64,000 nt of DNA from Micromonosporaceae bacterium KJ-029 (GTDB lineage: Bacteria; Actinomycetota; Actinomycetes; Mycobacteriales; Micromonosporaceae), in the NCBI GenBank assembly GCA_005402585.1, contig BIFP01000007.1:210920-274919 (forward strand). Reading direction: 5' to 3'. Below the pieces are notes generated by a model, which did not search any database, was not told where the DNA came from, and worked only from the letters and a program-made list of their open reading frames with translations. Of this stretch, positions 52,672 to 61,621 are shown piece after piece; the stretch's first letter is position 1, and each line of letters begins with the position of its first letter. Made by a program: the position numbers and the translations under genes.

Positions 52672-54353
52672 CCGGCCCGGCCGGGTGGAGCCCGGACCGA
52701 CCCCCACCCTCCCCCGGCGACACACCGCCACCCGGCCCGCCGGCCACGCCCCCTCCAATCGGCCCGCCGGCCGCCGCCCCACCGCCCGGGCCGCCGGCCG
52801 CCGCCCCACCACCCGGCTTCCCGGCCGCGGCTCCGCCACCCGGCACCGGTCCGCATCCCCTGCCTCCAGCAGCGCCGCCTCCGGGGCCGCCACCCGGGCA
52901 CCATCCGGGGCCGCCAACCCCGCCCGGCGTCGGTCCACATCCCTGGCCACCGACCGCTGCACACCCGTGGCCGCCGGGGTATCCGCCCGGCGCACCGTAC
53001 CCGCCCGGCGGGTGGCCGGGCCCACCGCCGGACACCGCGCAGGCGCGGCAGCGACTGCACCCGTTGAGTCCGGCGCTGCACGGCGCGAAGTCGCTGGTCG
53101 TGGTCATCGCCGGGTTGTCCTGGTCGACGCTGTCCCGGGTCGGGCTCGGCTGGTTCGTGGCGATGGTGGTGGTGATCGCCCTCGGCGCCACCGTGTTGTC
53201 CGTGGTCAGCTGGTACTACACCGGCTACCAGCTCGTCGGCCGGGAGCTGCGGATCCACGAGGGGCTGCTGTGGCGACGGACCCGGGCCATCCCGCTGGAA
53301 CGGCTCCAGGCCGTCGAGGTGGTCCGGCCGTTGCTCGCCCAGCTCACCGGGCTGGCGGAGCTGCGGCTGGAGGTGGTCGGCGGGGGCAAGACCGAGGCGC
53401 CGCTGGCGTTCCTCAGCGTCGCCGAGGCGTCCGCCCTCCGGCAGCGCCTGCTGGCCCTGGCCGGGCGGCCGGCCGCGCAGGGTCCACGGCCGGCGGAGGC
53501 GCCGACGGCGGTGCCGACCGGTGCCGAGCCCACCACGCCCGCCGGTCGGCCGCTGCACGCGGTGAGCAACCGGGACCTGTTGATCAGCCAGCTGTTGACC
53601 CCGCAGGCGTTCCTGCTGCCGTTCGGCGTGGCCTTCGTGGCCGCGCAGTTCCTGTCGGAGGGTTCCTGGTCCTTCATCGCGGTGGCGAGCACGCTGACCG
53701 CGATGGCGGGCATCCTGCTGCAACCCGTCCGCCGGGTCCTCGACGACTGGCAGTTCCAGCTGGCCCGCGACGACGACCGGCTGCGGATCCGCAACGGCCT
53801 GCTGGAGACCCGGGTGCAGACGGTACCGCTGCACCGGGTGCAGACCGTGGGCGTGACCTGGCCGTTGCTCTGGCGGGTCAAGGGCTGGCTACGGCTACGC
53901 CTGGAGGTGGCCGGCTACGCCGCCGGCGAGCCCGATCAGCGTAACCGGCCTGACCGGCTGCTTCCGGTCGGCGACTCGGCGACCGGCGCGGCGATCGTCG
54001 CCGAGGTGCTGCCCGGGGTCGCCCTGTCGTCGTTGCCGCTGAGCCCGCCGCCGTCCCGGGCCCGCTGGGTCAACCCGCTGAGCTGGCAGGTTCTCGGTGC
54101 CGGTCTGACCGAGCAGGTCTTCGTCGTACGCTCCGGTCTGCTCACCCGCCAGCTGACCATCGTGCCGTACGCCCGGTTCCAGAGCGTCCGGGTGGTGCAG
54201 GGGCCGGTGCAGCGCCTGCTGGGGCTGGCCACCGTGCACGTCGACACTGCCGGTGGGGCCGGCGCGGCGGCGGTGGACCGGGACCTCGCCGACGCCTGGG
54301 CGCTGGCGGCGGAGCTGACCGTCCGTGGCCATTCCGCCCGCCGCGCCGGCTGA
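52668..54353 (+). CDS. multi-PH-domain membrane protein with proline-rich N-terminus (YdbT-like)
   Basis: A 561-residue protein. Residues 1-115 are a Pro/Gly/Ala tract (PPGPPAAAPPPG-type units), then two membrane-helix pairs and three bPH2 domains (LRIHEGLLWRRTRAIPLERL, LRIRNGLLETRVQTVPLHRV, FVVRSGLLTRQLTIVPYARF). The long proline tract is unusual for the family. Starts at GTG 52668 overlapping the previous stop. Confidence 0.82.
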   Translation: MTGPAGWSPDRPPPSPGDTPPPGPPATPPPIGPPAAAPPPGPPAAAPPPGFPAAAPPPGTGPHPLPPAAPPPGPPPGHHPGPPTPPGVGPHPWPPTAAHPWPPGYPPGAPYPPGGWPGPPPDTAQARQRLHPLSPALHGAKSLVVVIAGLSWSTLSRVGLGWFVAMVVVIALGATVLSVVSWYYTGYQLVGRELRIHEGLLWRRTRAIPLERLQAVEVVRPLLAQLTGLAELRLEVVGGGKTEAPLAFLSVAEASALRQRLLALAGRPAAQGPRPAEAPTAVPTGAEPTTPAGRPLHAVSNRDLLISQLLTPQAFLLPFGVAFVAAQFLSEGSWSFIAVASTLTAMAGILLQPVRRVLDDWQFQLARDDDRLRIRNGLLETRVQTVPLHRVQTVGVTWPLLWRVKGWLRLRLEVAGYAAGEPDQRNRPDRLLPVGDSATGAAIVAEVLPGVALSSLPLSPPPSRARWVNPLSWQVLGAGLTEQVFVVRSGLLTRQLTIVPYARFQSVRVVQGPVQRLLGLATVHVDTAGGAGAAAVDRDLADAWALAAELTVRGHSARRAG

Positions 54354-54359
54354 CCGCGG

Positions 54360-55388
54360 TCAGCGGGCGGCCGGGACCGCGGCCTCCTCGGTGGGTGCCG
54401 CCTCGGCGCCGGTGGGCGGGTCGGTCGGGATGTGGCGGGCCTTTCGGCGGGCCCACCACCGTTCGGCCCAACCGACCACCAGGAAGGTGAGCCCGACGTA
54501 CGCCCAGCCCACCAGCACGTCGATCACGTAGTGCTCGCCGCTGTAGACCAGCGTGAACGTCATCGCCAGCGGGTACGCCAGCAGCAGCGGCCACCAGCGG
54601 CGCCGGGTGCTCCGCAGGAAGAACAGCACCACGAACAGTGCGAACGCGGTGTGCAGCGACGGCATCGCGGCCACCGGGTTCGAGGCCAACTGCCCGGCGT
54701 TGAGCAGGTTGCCGGCGCCGTGCAGGCCGAACGCCTTCCACCCCCGAGTGGAGATCCGCGCGACCTCCTCCAGCAGGCCGTTCTGCGCCGCCCACCATGG
54801 CGGCGCGGCCGGGTAGAGGAAGTAGGTGACCAGGCCCGAGGCGCACAGGAAGGCCCACCGTCGCATGAACGCCGCCCACCGGCTGCGCTCGCGCATCCAG
54901 AGCACTGCGGCGGCGGCCAGCGCCGCCACGAAGTGCGAGAAGTACACCCAGCTGACGAGGACGTCCCACCACTGCACCTCGGCCCGGTAGAGGTGCTGCT
55001 GCAACCAGACGGTCGGCACCTGGCCGTCCATGGCCCAGCCGAACATCAGCCGGTCCGCCAGGATCAACTCGTACGCGTGCGGGACCGTCCCGTCGTGGTA
55101 GGCGAAGCCTCGGGAGAGGTTGTAGAGGACCAGCAGCACCACCACCGGCACCCAGTCCCGGGCGAAGCGCAGGTGGCTGCGCCACGGGCGGGCGGAGTTC
55201 CAGGCGATGGTCGCGGCCCAGATCCAGAAGAACGCGTACACCGGGTCGGTGGGCAGGCCGATGACGAGCCAGCCCGTCACGAAGGCGACGCTCCACACCG
55301 ACATCGCGATCAGACGGCGACGACCGCCGTCGGGCGAGGCGGGTGGCTCGGTCTGGGCGCGGGGCTGGGGGTCGGTCACGGCAGACAT
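54360..55388 (-). CDS. PAP2-superfamily / inositol phosphotransferase-like membrane protein
   Basis: A 342-residue membrane protein with about six helices. PAP2 motifs AMPSLHTAF and YSGEHYVIDVLVG supply the catalytic His-Asp set. Close in plan to AUR1-type phosphoinositol-transfer enzymes in actinobacteria. TAACCT lies eight bases before ATG 55388, possibly a leaderless start. Confidence 0.8.
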   Translation of the reverse strand: MSAVTDPQPRAQTEPPASPDGGRRRLIAMSVWSVAFVTGWLVIGLPTDPVYAFFWIWAATIAWNSARPWRSHLRFARDWVPVVVLLVLYNLSRGFAYHDGTVPHAYELILADRLMFGWAMDGQVPTVWLQQHLYRAEVQWWDVLVSWVYFSHFVAALAAAAVLWMRERSRWAAFMRRWAFLCASGLVTYFLYPAAPPWWAAQNGLLEEVARISTRGWKAFGLHGAGNLLNAGQLASNPVAAMPSLHTAFALFVVLFFLRSTRRRWWPLLLAYPLAMTFTLVYSGEHYVIDVLVGWAYVGLTFLVVGWAERWWARRKARHIPTDPPTGAEAAPTEEAAVPAAR

Positions 55389-55622
55389 CGCGGACAAGGT
55401 TAACGGCGGACTACGAGCCGCCCCACGCAGGACCACCTGCCGGGGTCACTCCCAGCGCCAGTTCACCCGGACTCTCAGAGATTCCCGGCCCGGACGTCTG
55501 TCCGCTCGAATCGGCGGCGGCCGGAGCCGGCCCGGCTGGGTGTGCTGGGGCGGGCCACGGTCGGCGAGATCCATCTGGCGGCCCGTGTCATCGGGGGCCC
55601 GGCGAGCACCTACGCTGTGGCC

Positions 55623-56027
55623 ATGCAGGAGCAGCCGGATCATGCCCTGACGCCGGGTCTGTCCGCCCGGGTCGAGTTGACCGTCACTGACGCCGACACC
55701 GCCCAAGCGGTCGGCTCCGGCGACGTGCCGGTGCTCGGCACCCCTCGGGTGCTGGCGCTGGCTGAGGCGGCGACCGTGGCGGCGACCGCGCGACACCTGC
55801 CCGCCGGATCGACCACCGTGGGCACCCGGGTCGAACTCGACCACCGGGCTCCGACGCCGGTGGGCCGGACGGTGGCGGCGCAGGCCCGGCTGACCACGGT
55901 CGACCGGCGCCGGCTGGTCTTCGAGGTCGCCGTCTCCGAGGGCGGGCAGACCGTGGCCGAGGGCCGGGTGGAACGAATGCTGGTCGACCGGCACCGCTTC
56001 GTCGAACGCGCCGGACAGCCGTCATGA
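55623..56027 (+). CDS. FlK-like acyl-CoA thioesterase
   Basis: A 134-residue hotdog-fold protein. The three catalytic positions of fluoroacetyl-CoA thioesterase FlK appear conserved: Thr in LGTPRVL, Glu in LAEAAT and His in ELDHRAPTPVG. Homologues are widespread, so substrate need not be fluorinated. TACGCT ends six bases before ATG 55623. ATGA overlap with the next gene. Confidence 0.8.
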   Translation: MQEQPDHALTPGLSARVELTVTDADTAQAVGSGDVPVLGTPRVLALAEAATVAATARHLPAGSTTVGTRVELDHRAPTPVGRTVAAQARLTTVDRRRLVFEVAVSEGGQTVAEGRVERMLVDRHRFVERAGQPS

Positions 56028-56854
56028 CCGGCCGTTTCGTCGAGGTCGCCGACCGGGTCCTCGTGCTGCGGGAGCCGCTGTTCGCGGTCAACGTCACACT
56101 GGTGCTCGGTGACGGCGAGGCGCTGCTGGTCGACACGCTCTCCAGCGCCGGGCAGGCCACCGAGCTGGCCACCGCCGTACGCGCGGTCACCGGCGACCCG
56201 CTGACCCTGGTGAACACCCATCACCACTTCGACCACTGCTTCGGCAACGCCACGCTCGCCGCCGACCCGCCCCGCCCGGTCTGGGCACACGAGCTGGCCG
56301 CCGCTGCGATGCGCGACGACCCGGACCGGCTGCGCCGGGAGGCGTACGCGGAGCTGCGCGCCGAGCAGCCCGAGCTGGCCGCCGAGCTGGCCGACACCGT
56401 GCTGCTGCCGCCGACCGACACCGTGCACGTCGAGGCCACCCTCGACGTCGGGGGGCGGGCAGTGGTGCTGCGCCACCCCGGCCGCGGCCACACCGACGCC
56501 GACCTCGTGGTGCAGGTGCCCGACGCCGACGTACTGGTCGCGGGTGACCTGGTCGAGCAGGCCGGCCCGCCGGCGTTCGAGGACTCGTACCCGTTGCAGT
56601 GGCCGGACGCGCTGGCCGAACTGCTGCGGTGGACCACGCCGACCACGGTGGTGATCCCTGGCCATGGCGAGCCGGTCGACCCGGAGTTCGTCCGGGCGCA
56701 GCACGCCCAACTGGTGGAGCTGGCCTGGCTGATCCGGGCCGGGCACACCGGCAGCGCACCGCCGGAGCGGATAGCGGCCGAAGCACCGTTCCCGGCCCGT
56801 CCCGCCCTCATCGCCGCCCGTCGTGGCTACGCCGAGTTGGACGGCACCGCCTGA
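56024..56854 (+). CDS. metallo-beta-lactamase-fold hydrolase
   Basis: A 276-residue MBL-fold enzyme with THHHFDH (zinc site), HPGRGHTDAD, VAGDLVE and PGHGEPV. Coupled to the thioesterase by ATGA, so the two may act on one thioester or lactone substrate. No signal peptide. Confidence 0.85.
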   Translation: MTGRFVEVADRVLVLREPLFAVNVTLVLGDGEALLVDTLSSAGQATELATAVRAVTGDPLTLVNTHHHFDHCFGNATLAADPPRPVWAHELAAAAMRDDPDRLRREAYAELRAEQPELAAELADTVLLPPTDTVHVEATLDVGGRAVVLRHPGRGHTDADLVVQVPDADVLVAGDLVEQAGPPAFEDSYPLQWPDALAELLRWTTPTTVVIPGHGEPVDPEFVRAQHAQLVELAWLIRAGHTGSAPPERIAAEAPFPARPALIAARRGYAELDGTA

Positions 56855-56938
56855 CCCGCGAGCCGGCCGGCCTCTCCTGTCCGGAGCGGTACGGCACCGT
56901 GGGGCAGGCCATGCTGACGTTCCGCACCGGCACTGCGG

Positions 56939-57874
56939 TCAGCGGGTGAATCGCTCGACCACCTCGGCACGGGTGGGCATGGCGACCGCGCCGCCGGCCC
57001 GCTCGCAGACCAGCCCGGCGACCCGCAACGCGAAGGCGACCCGTTCGTGCCAGCCCACCGGATCGACCGGCTCGCCGGCGACGAGCAGTTCGGCGACGAG
57101 CGCGGCCATCACCGAGTCGCCCCCGCCGGTGGCGTCGACCGCGTCCACCTTCGGGGCCGGTACGCGTACCGGATCGGCACCGGCGGCGGCGACCACCGCA
57201 CCGGCGGCACCCATGGTGACCACGACGGTGCCGGCGCCCAACTCGCGCAGGTACGCCGCCACCGACTCGACCGGCTCGCCAGGATAGAGCAGCTCGGCGT
57301 CGACGGTGCTGAGCTTGACCAGGTGTGCCCCGGCGGCGAACTCGGCGACCACCTCGCGGAGCCCGGCCAGCGCCGCCGGACCGTCCAGCAGCCGGGGGCG
57401 CACGTTGGGGTCGAACACCCGCAGCCGACCGGCCAGCGACCACGCCCGCCGCGCGGCGGCCAGCGCCGACGGCGCCAGCAGCATGATCGAACCGCAGTAG
57501 AGCACGTCGGCGCCCTCGATCAGCGAGACGTCGACGTCGTCGGGAGCGAACAGCGAGTGGGAAGGCGGATCACCGTAGAAGCGGAAGTCGGGCTCCGGGC
57601 CGGCGAAGGTGGCCACAGCCAGCGTGGTCGGCACCGCCACGGTGATCGTCCCGACCAGCCCGACCTCCTCGGCGGTGAGGAAGGTACGGATCCGGTCGGC
57701 GAGCACGTCGTCACCGAGTGACCCGACGAACTGCACCGCGCCGCCGAGCCGGGCGATCCCGACGGCGACGTTGAGCGGGCCGCCGCCGATCGCCTGCCGG
57801 TAGACCGGCGCGCCGTCGCACTCGGTGTCGAGCAGGTCGACGAGCGCCTCGCCGAACACCACCGCGTATCCCAT
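56939..57874 (-). CDS. PfkB-family carbohydrate kinase, fructokinase-like
   Basis: A 311-residue ribokinase-fold kinase: GEALVDLL, GGGPLNVAVGIARLG and the C-terminal DATGGGDSVMAAL with the catalytic Asp. Closest in layout to fructokinases; other sugars are possible. GGAGGG lies seven bases before ATG 57874. Confidence 0.85.
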   Translation of the reverse strand: MGYAVVFGEALVDLLDTECDGAPVYRQAIGGGPLNVAVGIARLGGAVQFVGSLGDDVLADRIRTFLTAEEVGLVGTITVAVPTTLAVATFAGPEPDFRFYGDPPSHSLFAPDDVDVSLIEGADVLYCGSIMLLAPSALAAARRAWSLAGRLRVFDPNVRPRLLDGPAALAGLREVVAEFAAGAHLVKLSTVDAELLYPGEPVESVAAYLRELGAGTVVVTMGAAGAVVAAAGADPVRVPAPKVDAVDATGGGDSVMAALVAELLVAGEPVDPVGWHERVAFALRVAGLVCERAGGAVAMPTRAEVVERFTR

Positions 57875-58272
57875 CTGAGGTCCCTCCGTCGGCCCGTCCG
57901 TGAGCCCAGGCTGGCACAGCGAACTTGTGCCGGGCGCAGAAGCCAAGGTATTGGCGGGACGGTTGGGAAGCGAGCCGGGCATGCGGCGCGCATCGAGAGA
58001 TGACTATTGCGTCGGGCGCACCCGGCATGTTGGGATGGTGCTGTCGGGTGGCGCGGGGCTGCGCGCCACCGACGCCGGGTTCAGTTCACGCGAGGGCATT
58101 CACACGCGTCGACAGATCGCTGGCGGCACTCTGCCCGGCGGGCCATTTGCCCCCGTCGCAGGTCGCCGCAGCGTCGCATCCGTCCACAGCAGCGGGGCGG
58201 CCTGTCTTCCGCCACCCCGCGCGTGTCCGGCGGGGCCACCCACTCGGTGCGCCCCGCGAGTCAGGAGAACCC
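57875..58272. other. long divergent intergenic region
   Basis: About 400 bases separate the PfkB gene from the LPMO gene. It contains GGCACA/TGTGCC arms around 57913-57931 but no gene I can support. It probably carries both promoters and the control sites for the LPMO. Confidence 0.5.
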
Positions 58273-59391
58273 GTGCACCGTCCTCGTCTGGCCGCGCTGC
58301 TCAGCGCGGCCCTAACCCTCGTCGCGGGCGTCGCGGTCGCAGTGACCGCCAGCCCCGACCCGGCCGCCGCGCACGGCGCGGCGATGACGCCGGGCGCCCG
58401 TACCTACCTCTGTTGGCGCGACGGCCTCTCCCCCACGGGAGAGATCCGACCGCAGAACCCGGCCTGTGCCGCCGCCGTCGCCCAGAGCGGCGCCAACTCG
58501 CTGTACAACTGGTTCAGCGTGCTGCGCTCCGACGCGAACGGACGGACCGTCGGCTTCATCCCCGACGGCCAGCTGTGCAGCGGCGGCGCCACCGGCTTCC
58601 GCGGCTACGACCTGGCCCGCAACGACTGGCCACTGACCCACCTGACGGCTGGCCGGACGATGGAGTTCCGGTACAGCAACTGGGCCCACCACCCGGGCAC
58701 GTTCTACTTCTACGTAACCAAGAACACCTGGAGCCCGACCCGGGCGCTGGCTTGGAGCGATCTAGAGGAGCAGCCGTTCCTGACGGTGACCAACCCGCCG
58801 CAGCGCGGCGCGGTCGGCACCAACGACGGCCACTACTACTTCACCGGCACCCTGCCGTCGAACAAGAGCGGCCGGCACATCATCTACTCGCGGTGGGTCC
58901 GCTCGGACAGCCAGGAGAACTTCTTCGGCTGCTCCGACGTGGTGTTCGACGGTGGCAACGGTGAGGTGACCGGTATCGGCTCGGGTGGCAGCAACCCGCC
59001 GCCCACCACGCCGCCGCCGACCACCCCGCCGCCCACCACCCCGCCGCCGACCACCCCGCCGCCCACCACCCCCCCGCCGGGGCAGGGCGGTGACTGCACG
59101 GCCGTATACCGGATCACCAACTCCTGGTCCGGTGGCTTCCAGGCCGAAGTCGAGATCACGAACCGCGGCACTACGCCGTTCAACGGCTGGACCGCGAGCT
59201 GGACCTGGCCCAGCGGCCAACAGATCAGCCAGATCTGGAACGCGACCCAGACCACGTCCGGATCATCGGTGACGGCCACGAACGTCGCGTACAACGGCGC
59301 CCTCGGCGCCAACGCCAGTACGACCTTCGGCTTCCTCGCCAGTGCCACCGGCACCAACGGGTCGCCAACGGTCACCTGCGTCCGCCGCTGA
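58273..59391 (+). CDS. secreted lytic polysaccharide monooxygenase (AA10) with CBM2
   Basis: A 372-residue secreted copper enzyme. The signal peptide is cleaved after PDPAAA, exposing His34 as the first copper ligand (HGAAMTPGARTYLCW); the second is in NWAHHPGTFYFYV near 136. A PPPTTPPPTT linker precedes a family 2 binding module (CTAVYRITNSWSGGF). It oxidatively cleaves chitin or cellulose. AGGAGA precedes GTG 58273. Confidence 0.9.
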   Translation: MHRPRLAALLSAALTLVAGVAVAVTASPDPAAAHGAAMTPGARTYLCWRDGLSPTGEIRPQNPACAAAVAQSGANSLYNWFSVLRSDANGRTVGFIPDGQLCSGGATGFRGYDLARNDWPLTHLTAGRTMEFRYSNWAHHPGTFYFYVTKNTWSPTRALAWSDLEEQPFLTVTNPPQRGAVGTNDGHYYFTGTLPSNKSGRHIIYSRWVRSDSQENFFGCSDVVFDGGNGEVTGIGSGGSNPPPTTPPPTTPPPTTPPPTTPPPTTPPPGQGGDCTAVYRITNSWSGGFQAEVEITNRGTTPFNGWTASWTWPSGQQISQIWNATQTTSGSSVTATNVAYNGALGANASTTFGFLASATGTNGSPTVTCVRR

Positions 59392-59403
59392 CCGCGCTCG
59401 GTC

Positions 59404-59457
59404 GTTAAGAGGGGCCCCCTGCTATGCACGAGGCGTTAACAGGGGGCCCCTCCTTAC
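59404..59457. repeat. two-part GGGGCCCC/GTTAA repeat, copy 3
   Basis: GTTAAGAGGGGCCCCC (59404-59419), spacer TGCTATGCACGAGGC, and GTTAACAGGGGGCCCC (59435-59450). It lies between convergent LPMO and asnB genes and could stop both transcripts. Confidence 0.8.
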
Positions 59458-59460
59458 AAC

Positions 59461-61422
59461 TCAGCGGACCATGGAGCCGACGACAGGCTTGGTGAGCAGG
59501 GCGGACTGGTTGCGCTGGATGCCCGGGTCCAGCGTCTTGGCGACGAAGATCGCGTGCCAGATGCAGAAGATCAGCACCGTCCACACCTTGCGGGAGTGGT
59601 CGAACTCCTCGCGCTTGTGCTCCTCCAGCAGGCGCAGCGCGTACGACAGGTCGAGCAGCTCACCGGCGCCGGAGGTGGTCAGCACGTGCCGGGCCCACTC
59701 GTACATCTCGCCGCGCAGCCAGACCCGGGTCGGGGTCGGGAAGCCCAGCTTCCTGCGGTTGACGATGGCCGGCGGCACTACGCCCTGTAGCGCCTGCCGC
59801 ATCGCGTACTTGGTGGCGTCGGAGCGCGGCGGCAGCTTCAGATCGACCGGGATCTTGGCGGCCACCTCGAACACCTCGCGGTCGAGGAACGGCACCCGCA
59901 CCTCCAGCGAGTGCGCCATGGAGATCCGGTCGGCCTTGACCAGGATGTCCCCGCGTAGCCAGGTGTAGAGGTCGACGTACTGCATCTTGGTGACGTCGTC
60001 CAGCTCGGTGCACTCGGCGTAGATCGGCGCGGTGACGTCGGTGTAGCGCACCGACGGGTCGTAGCGGCGCAACAGCTGCTGCTTCTCCTCCTCGGTGAAC
60101 ATCCGCGCGTTGCCGTAGTAGCGTTCCTCGATCGGCGTGGTGCCGCGCTCCAGGAAGCTCTTGCCCTTGACCCCCTGCGGGATCGCCTTGGACACCGCCC
60201 GCAGGCCCTTCTGCACGCCGCCGGGCAGCCCGTTGACGCTGCTCAGCGAGAGCGGCTCGCGGTAGATCGTGTACCCGCCGAAGAACTCGTCGGCGCCCTC
60301 GCCGGAGAGCACCACCGTGACGTGCTCGGCGGCCTTCTTGGCGACGAAGTAGAGCGGCACCAGTGCCGGGTCGGCCACCGGGTCGTCGAGGTGCCAGACG
60401 ATCTTCGGCAGCGCCTCGATCATGTCCTGCGGCCCGATCTTGGTCGGGATGGTGGTCACGTCCAGGTGGCGGGCCGAGTCCTGGGCGACGTCGATCTCGG
60501 AGTAGCCCGGCACGTCGTAGCCGACGGTGAAGGTGAGGATGTTCGGGTTGAACTCCCGGGCCAGCGCGACCACCGCGGTGGAGTCGATCCCGCTGGACAG
60601 GAACGAGCCGACCGGCACGTCCGACCGCATGTGCATGCGTACGCTCTCGCGCAGCGTCTCCCGAATCTCGTGGTAGAGCTTCTGCTCGTCGGAGACCGGG
60701 GCCGGCCGGAACACCGGGCGGTACCAGCGCCGCACCTCGATCCGCCCGCCCGGGGTCCAGGTGAGGAACTCCCCCGAACCGATCCGGCTGATCCCCTTGT
60801 GCAGGGTGCCGGGCTCGGGAACGTACTGCAGGGTCAGGTAGTGGCTGAGGTTCGCCGCGTCGACCCCGGCGTCCCCGGCGTAGCTGGACTGCGCGAACGG
60901 CAGCAGGGCCTTCTTCTCCGAGGCGAGGTAGAGCCCGTCGGCGGTCTCCAGGTAGTGCAGCGGCTTGATGCCGTAGTAGTCCCGGGCACCGAACGCGCGG
61001 CGCTCCTGCCGGTCCCAGATGACGAACGCGAACATGCCGCGCAGCCGGGTGAGCACCTGCTCACCCCAGTAGTGGTAGCCGGCGACGATCACCTCGCCGT
61101 CACCGTTGGTGGCGAACCGGGCCCCGAAGTCGCGGATCAGCTCCTCGCGCAGCTCGATGTAGTTGTAGATCTCGCCGTTGAAGGTCAGCAGATAGCGCCC
61201 GTCGGCGTACGGCAGCGGCTCGTGGCTGAGCGCCACATCGATGATCGCCAGCCGCTTGTGGGCGAACACCCCGTCCGCGTACCTGCCGGACGCGTCTCCG
61301 ACCACCTCGACGCCTGTCTCGTCCGGTCCGCGGTGGTGCAGGCATTCCAACGCTCCGGCGATGTTGTCGCGGTGGGCGGCGGCATCGCCGCGCGCACTGA
61401 AGAAAGCCAGGAGTCCGCACAT
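59461..61422 (-). CDS. asnB: asparagine synthetase (glutamine-hydrolysing)
   Basis: A 653-residue enzyme: N-terminal glutaminase with Cys2 (MCGLLAFF), HHRGPDE and FNGEIYNY, and a synthetase domain with PP-loop SFLSSGIDST. ATG 61422 is required because Cys must be residue 2; GGAAAG is seven bases upstream, although ATG 61431 is also in frame. AsnB-like amidotransferases acting on peptidoglycan or other substrates are alternatives. Confidence 0.88.
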   Translation of the reverse strand: MCGLLAFFSARGDAAAHRDNIAGALECLHHRGPDETGVEVVGDASGRYADGVFAHKRLAIIDVALSHEPLPYADGRYLLTFNGEIYNYIELREELIRDFGARFATNGDGEVIVAGYHYWGEQVLTRLRGMFAFVIWDRQERRAFGARDYYGIKPLHYLETADGLYLASEKKALLPFAQSSYAGDAGVDAANLSHYLTLQYVPEPGTLHKGISRIGSGEFLTWTPGGRIEVRRWYRPVFRPAPVSDEQKLYHEIRETLRESVRMHMRSDVPVGSFLSSGIDSTAVVALAREFNPNILTFTVGYDVPGYSEIDVAQDSARHLDVTTIPTKIGPQDMIEALPKIVWHLDDPVADPALVPLYFVAKKAAEHVTVVLSGEGADEFFGGYTIYREPLSLSSVNGLPGGVQKGLRAVSKAIPQGVKGKSFLERGTTPIEERYYGNARMFTEEEKQQLLRRYDPSVRYTDVTAPIYAECTELDDVTKMQYVDLYTWLRGDILVKADRISMAHSLEVRVPFLDREVFEVAAKIPVDLKLPPRSDATKYAMRQALQGVVPPAIVNRRKLGFPTPTRVWLRGEMYEWARHVLTTSGAGELLDLSYALRLLEEHKREEFDHSRKVWTVLIFCIWHAIFVAKTLDPGIQRNQSALLTKPVVGSMVR

Positions 61423-61621
61423 GGTCGTCATCTTTCCACGCGTCCGGATCGGGCGTCGCGGCACGGCCGGCCTCGCCCAAACCGTCACCGCACCCCATCT
61501 CATACCACCTGGTCGGGATTGTCGGGGCCGGTTACCGCCGATCCGACGCACCCCGCCGGCTCGGGCTCCGAACCGGTTTCGCGGTACCGTCGGACCAGCA
61601 ATGACGCGAAGGGAGCGGGGC

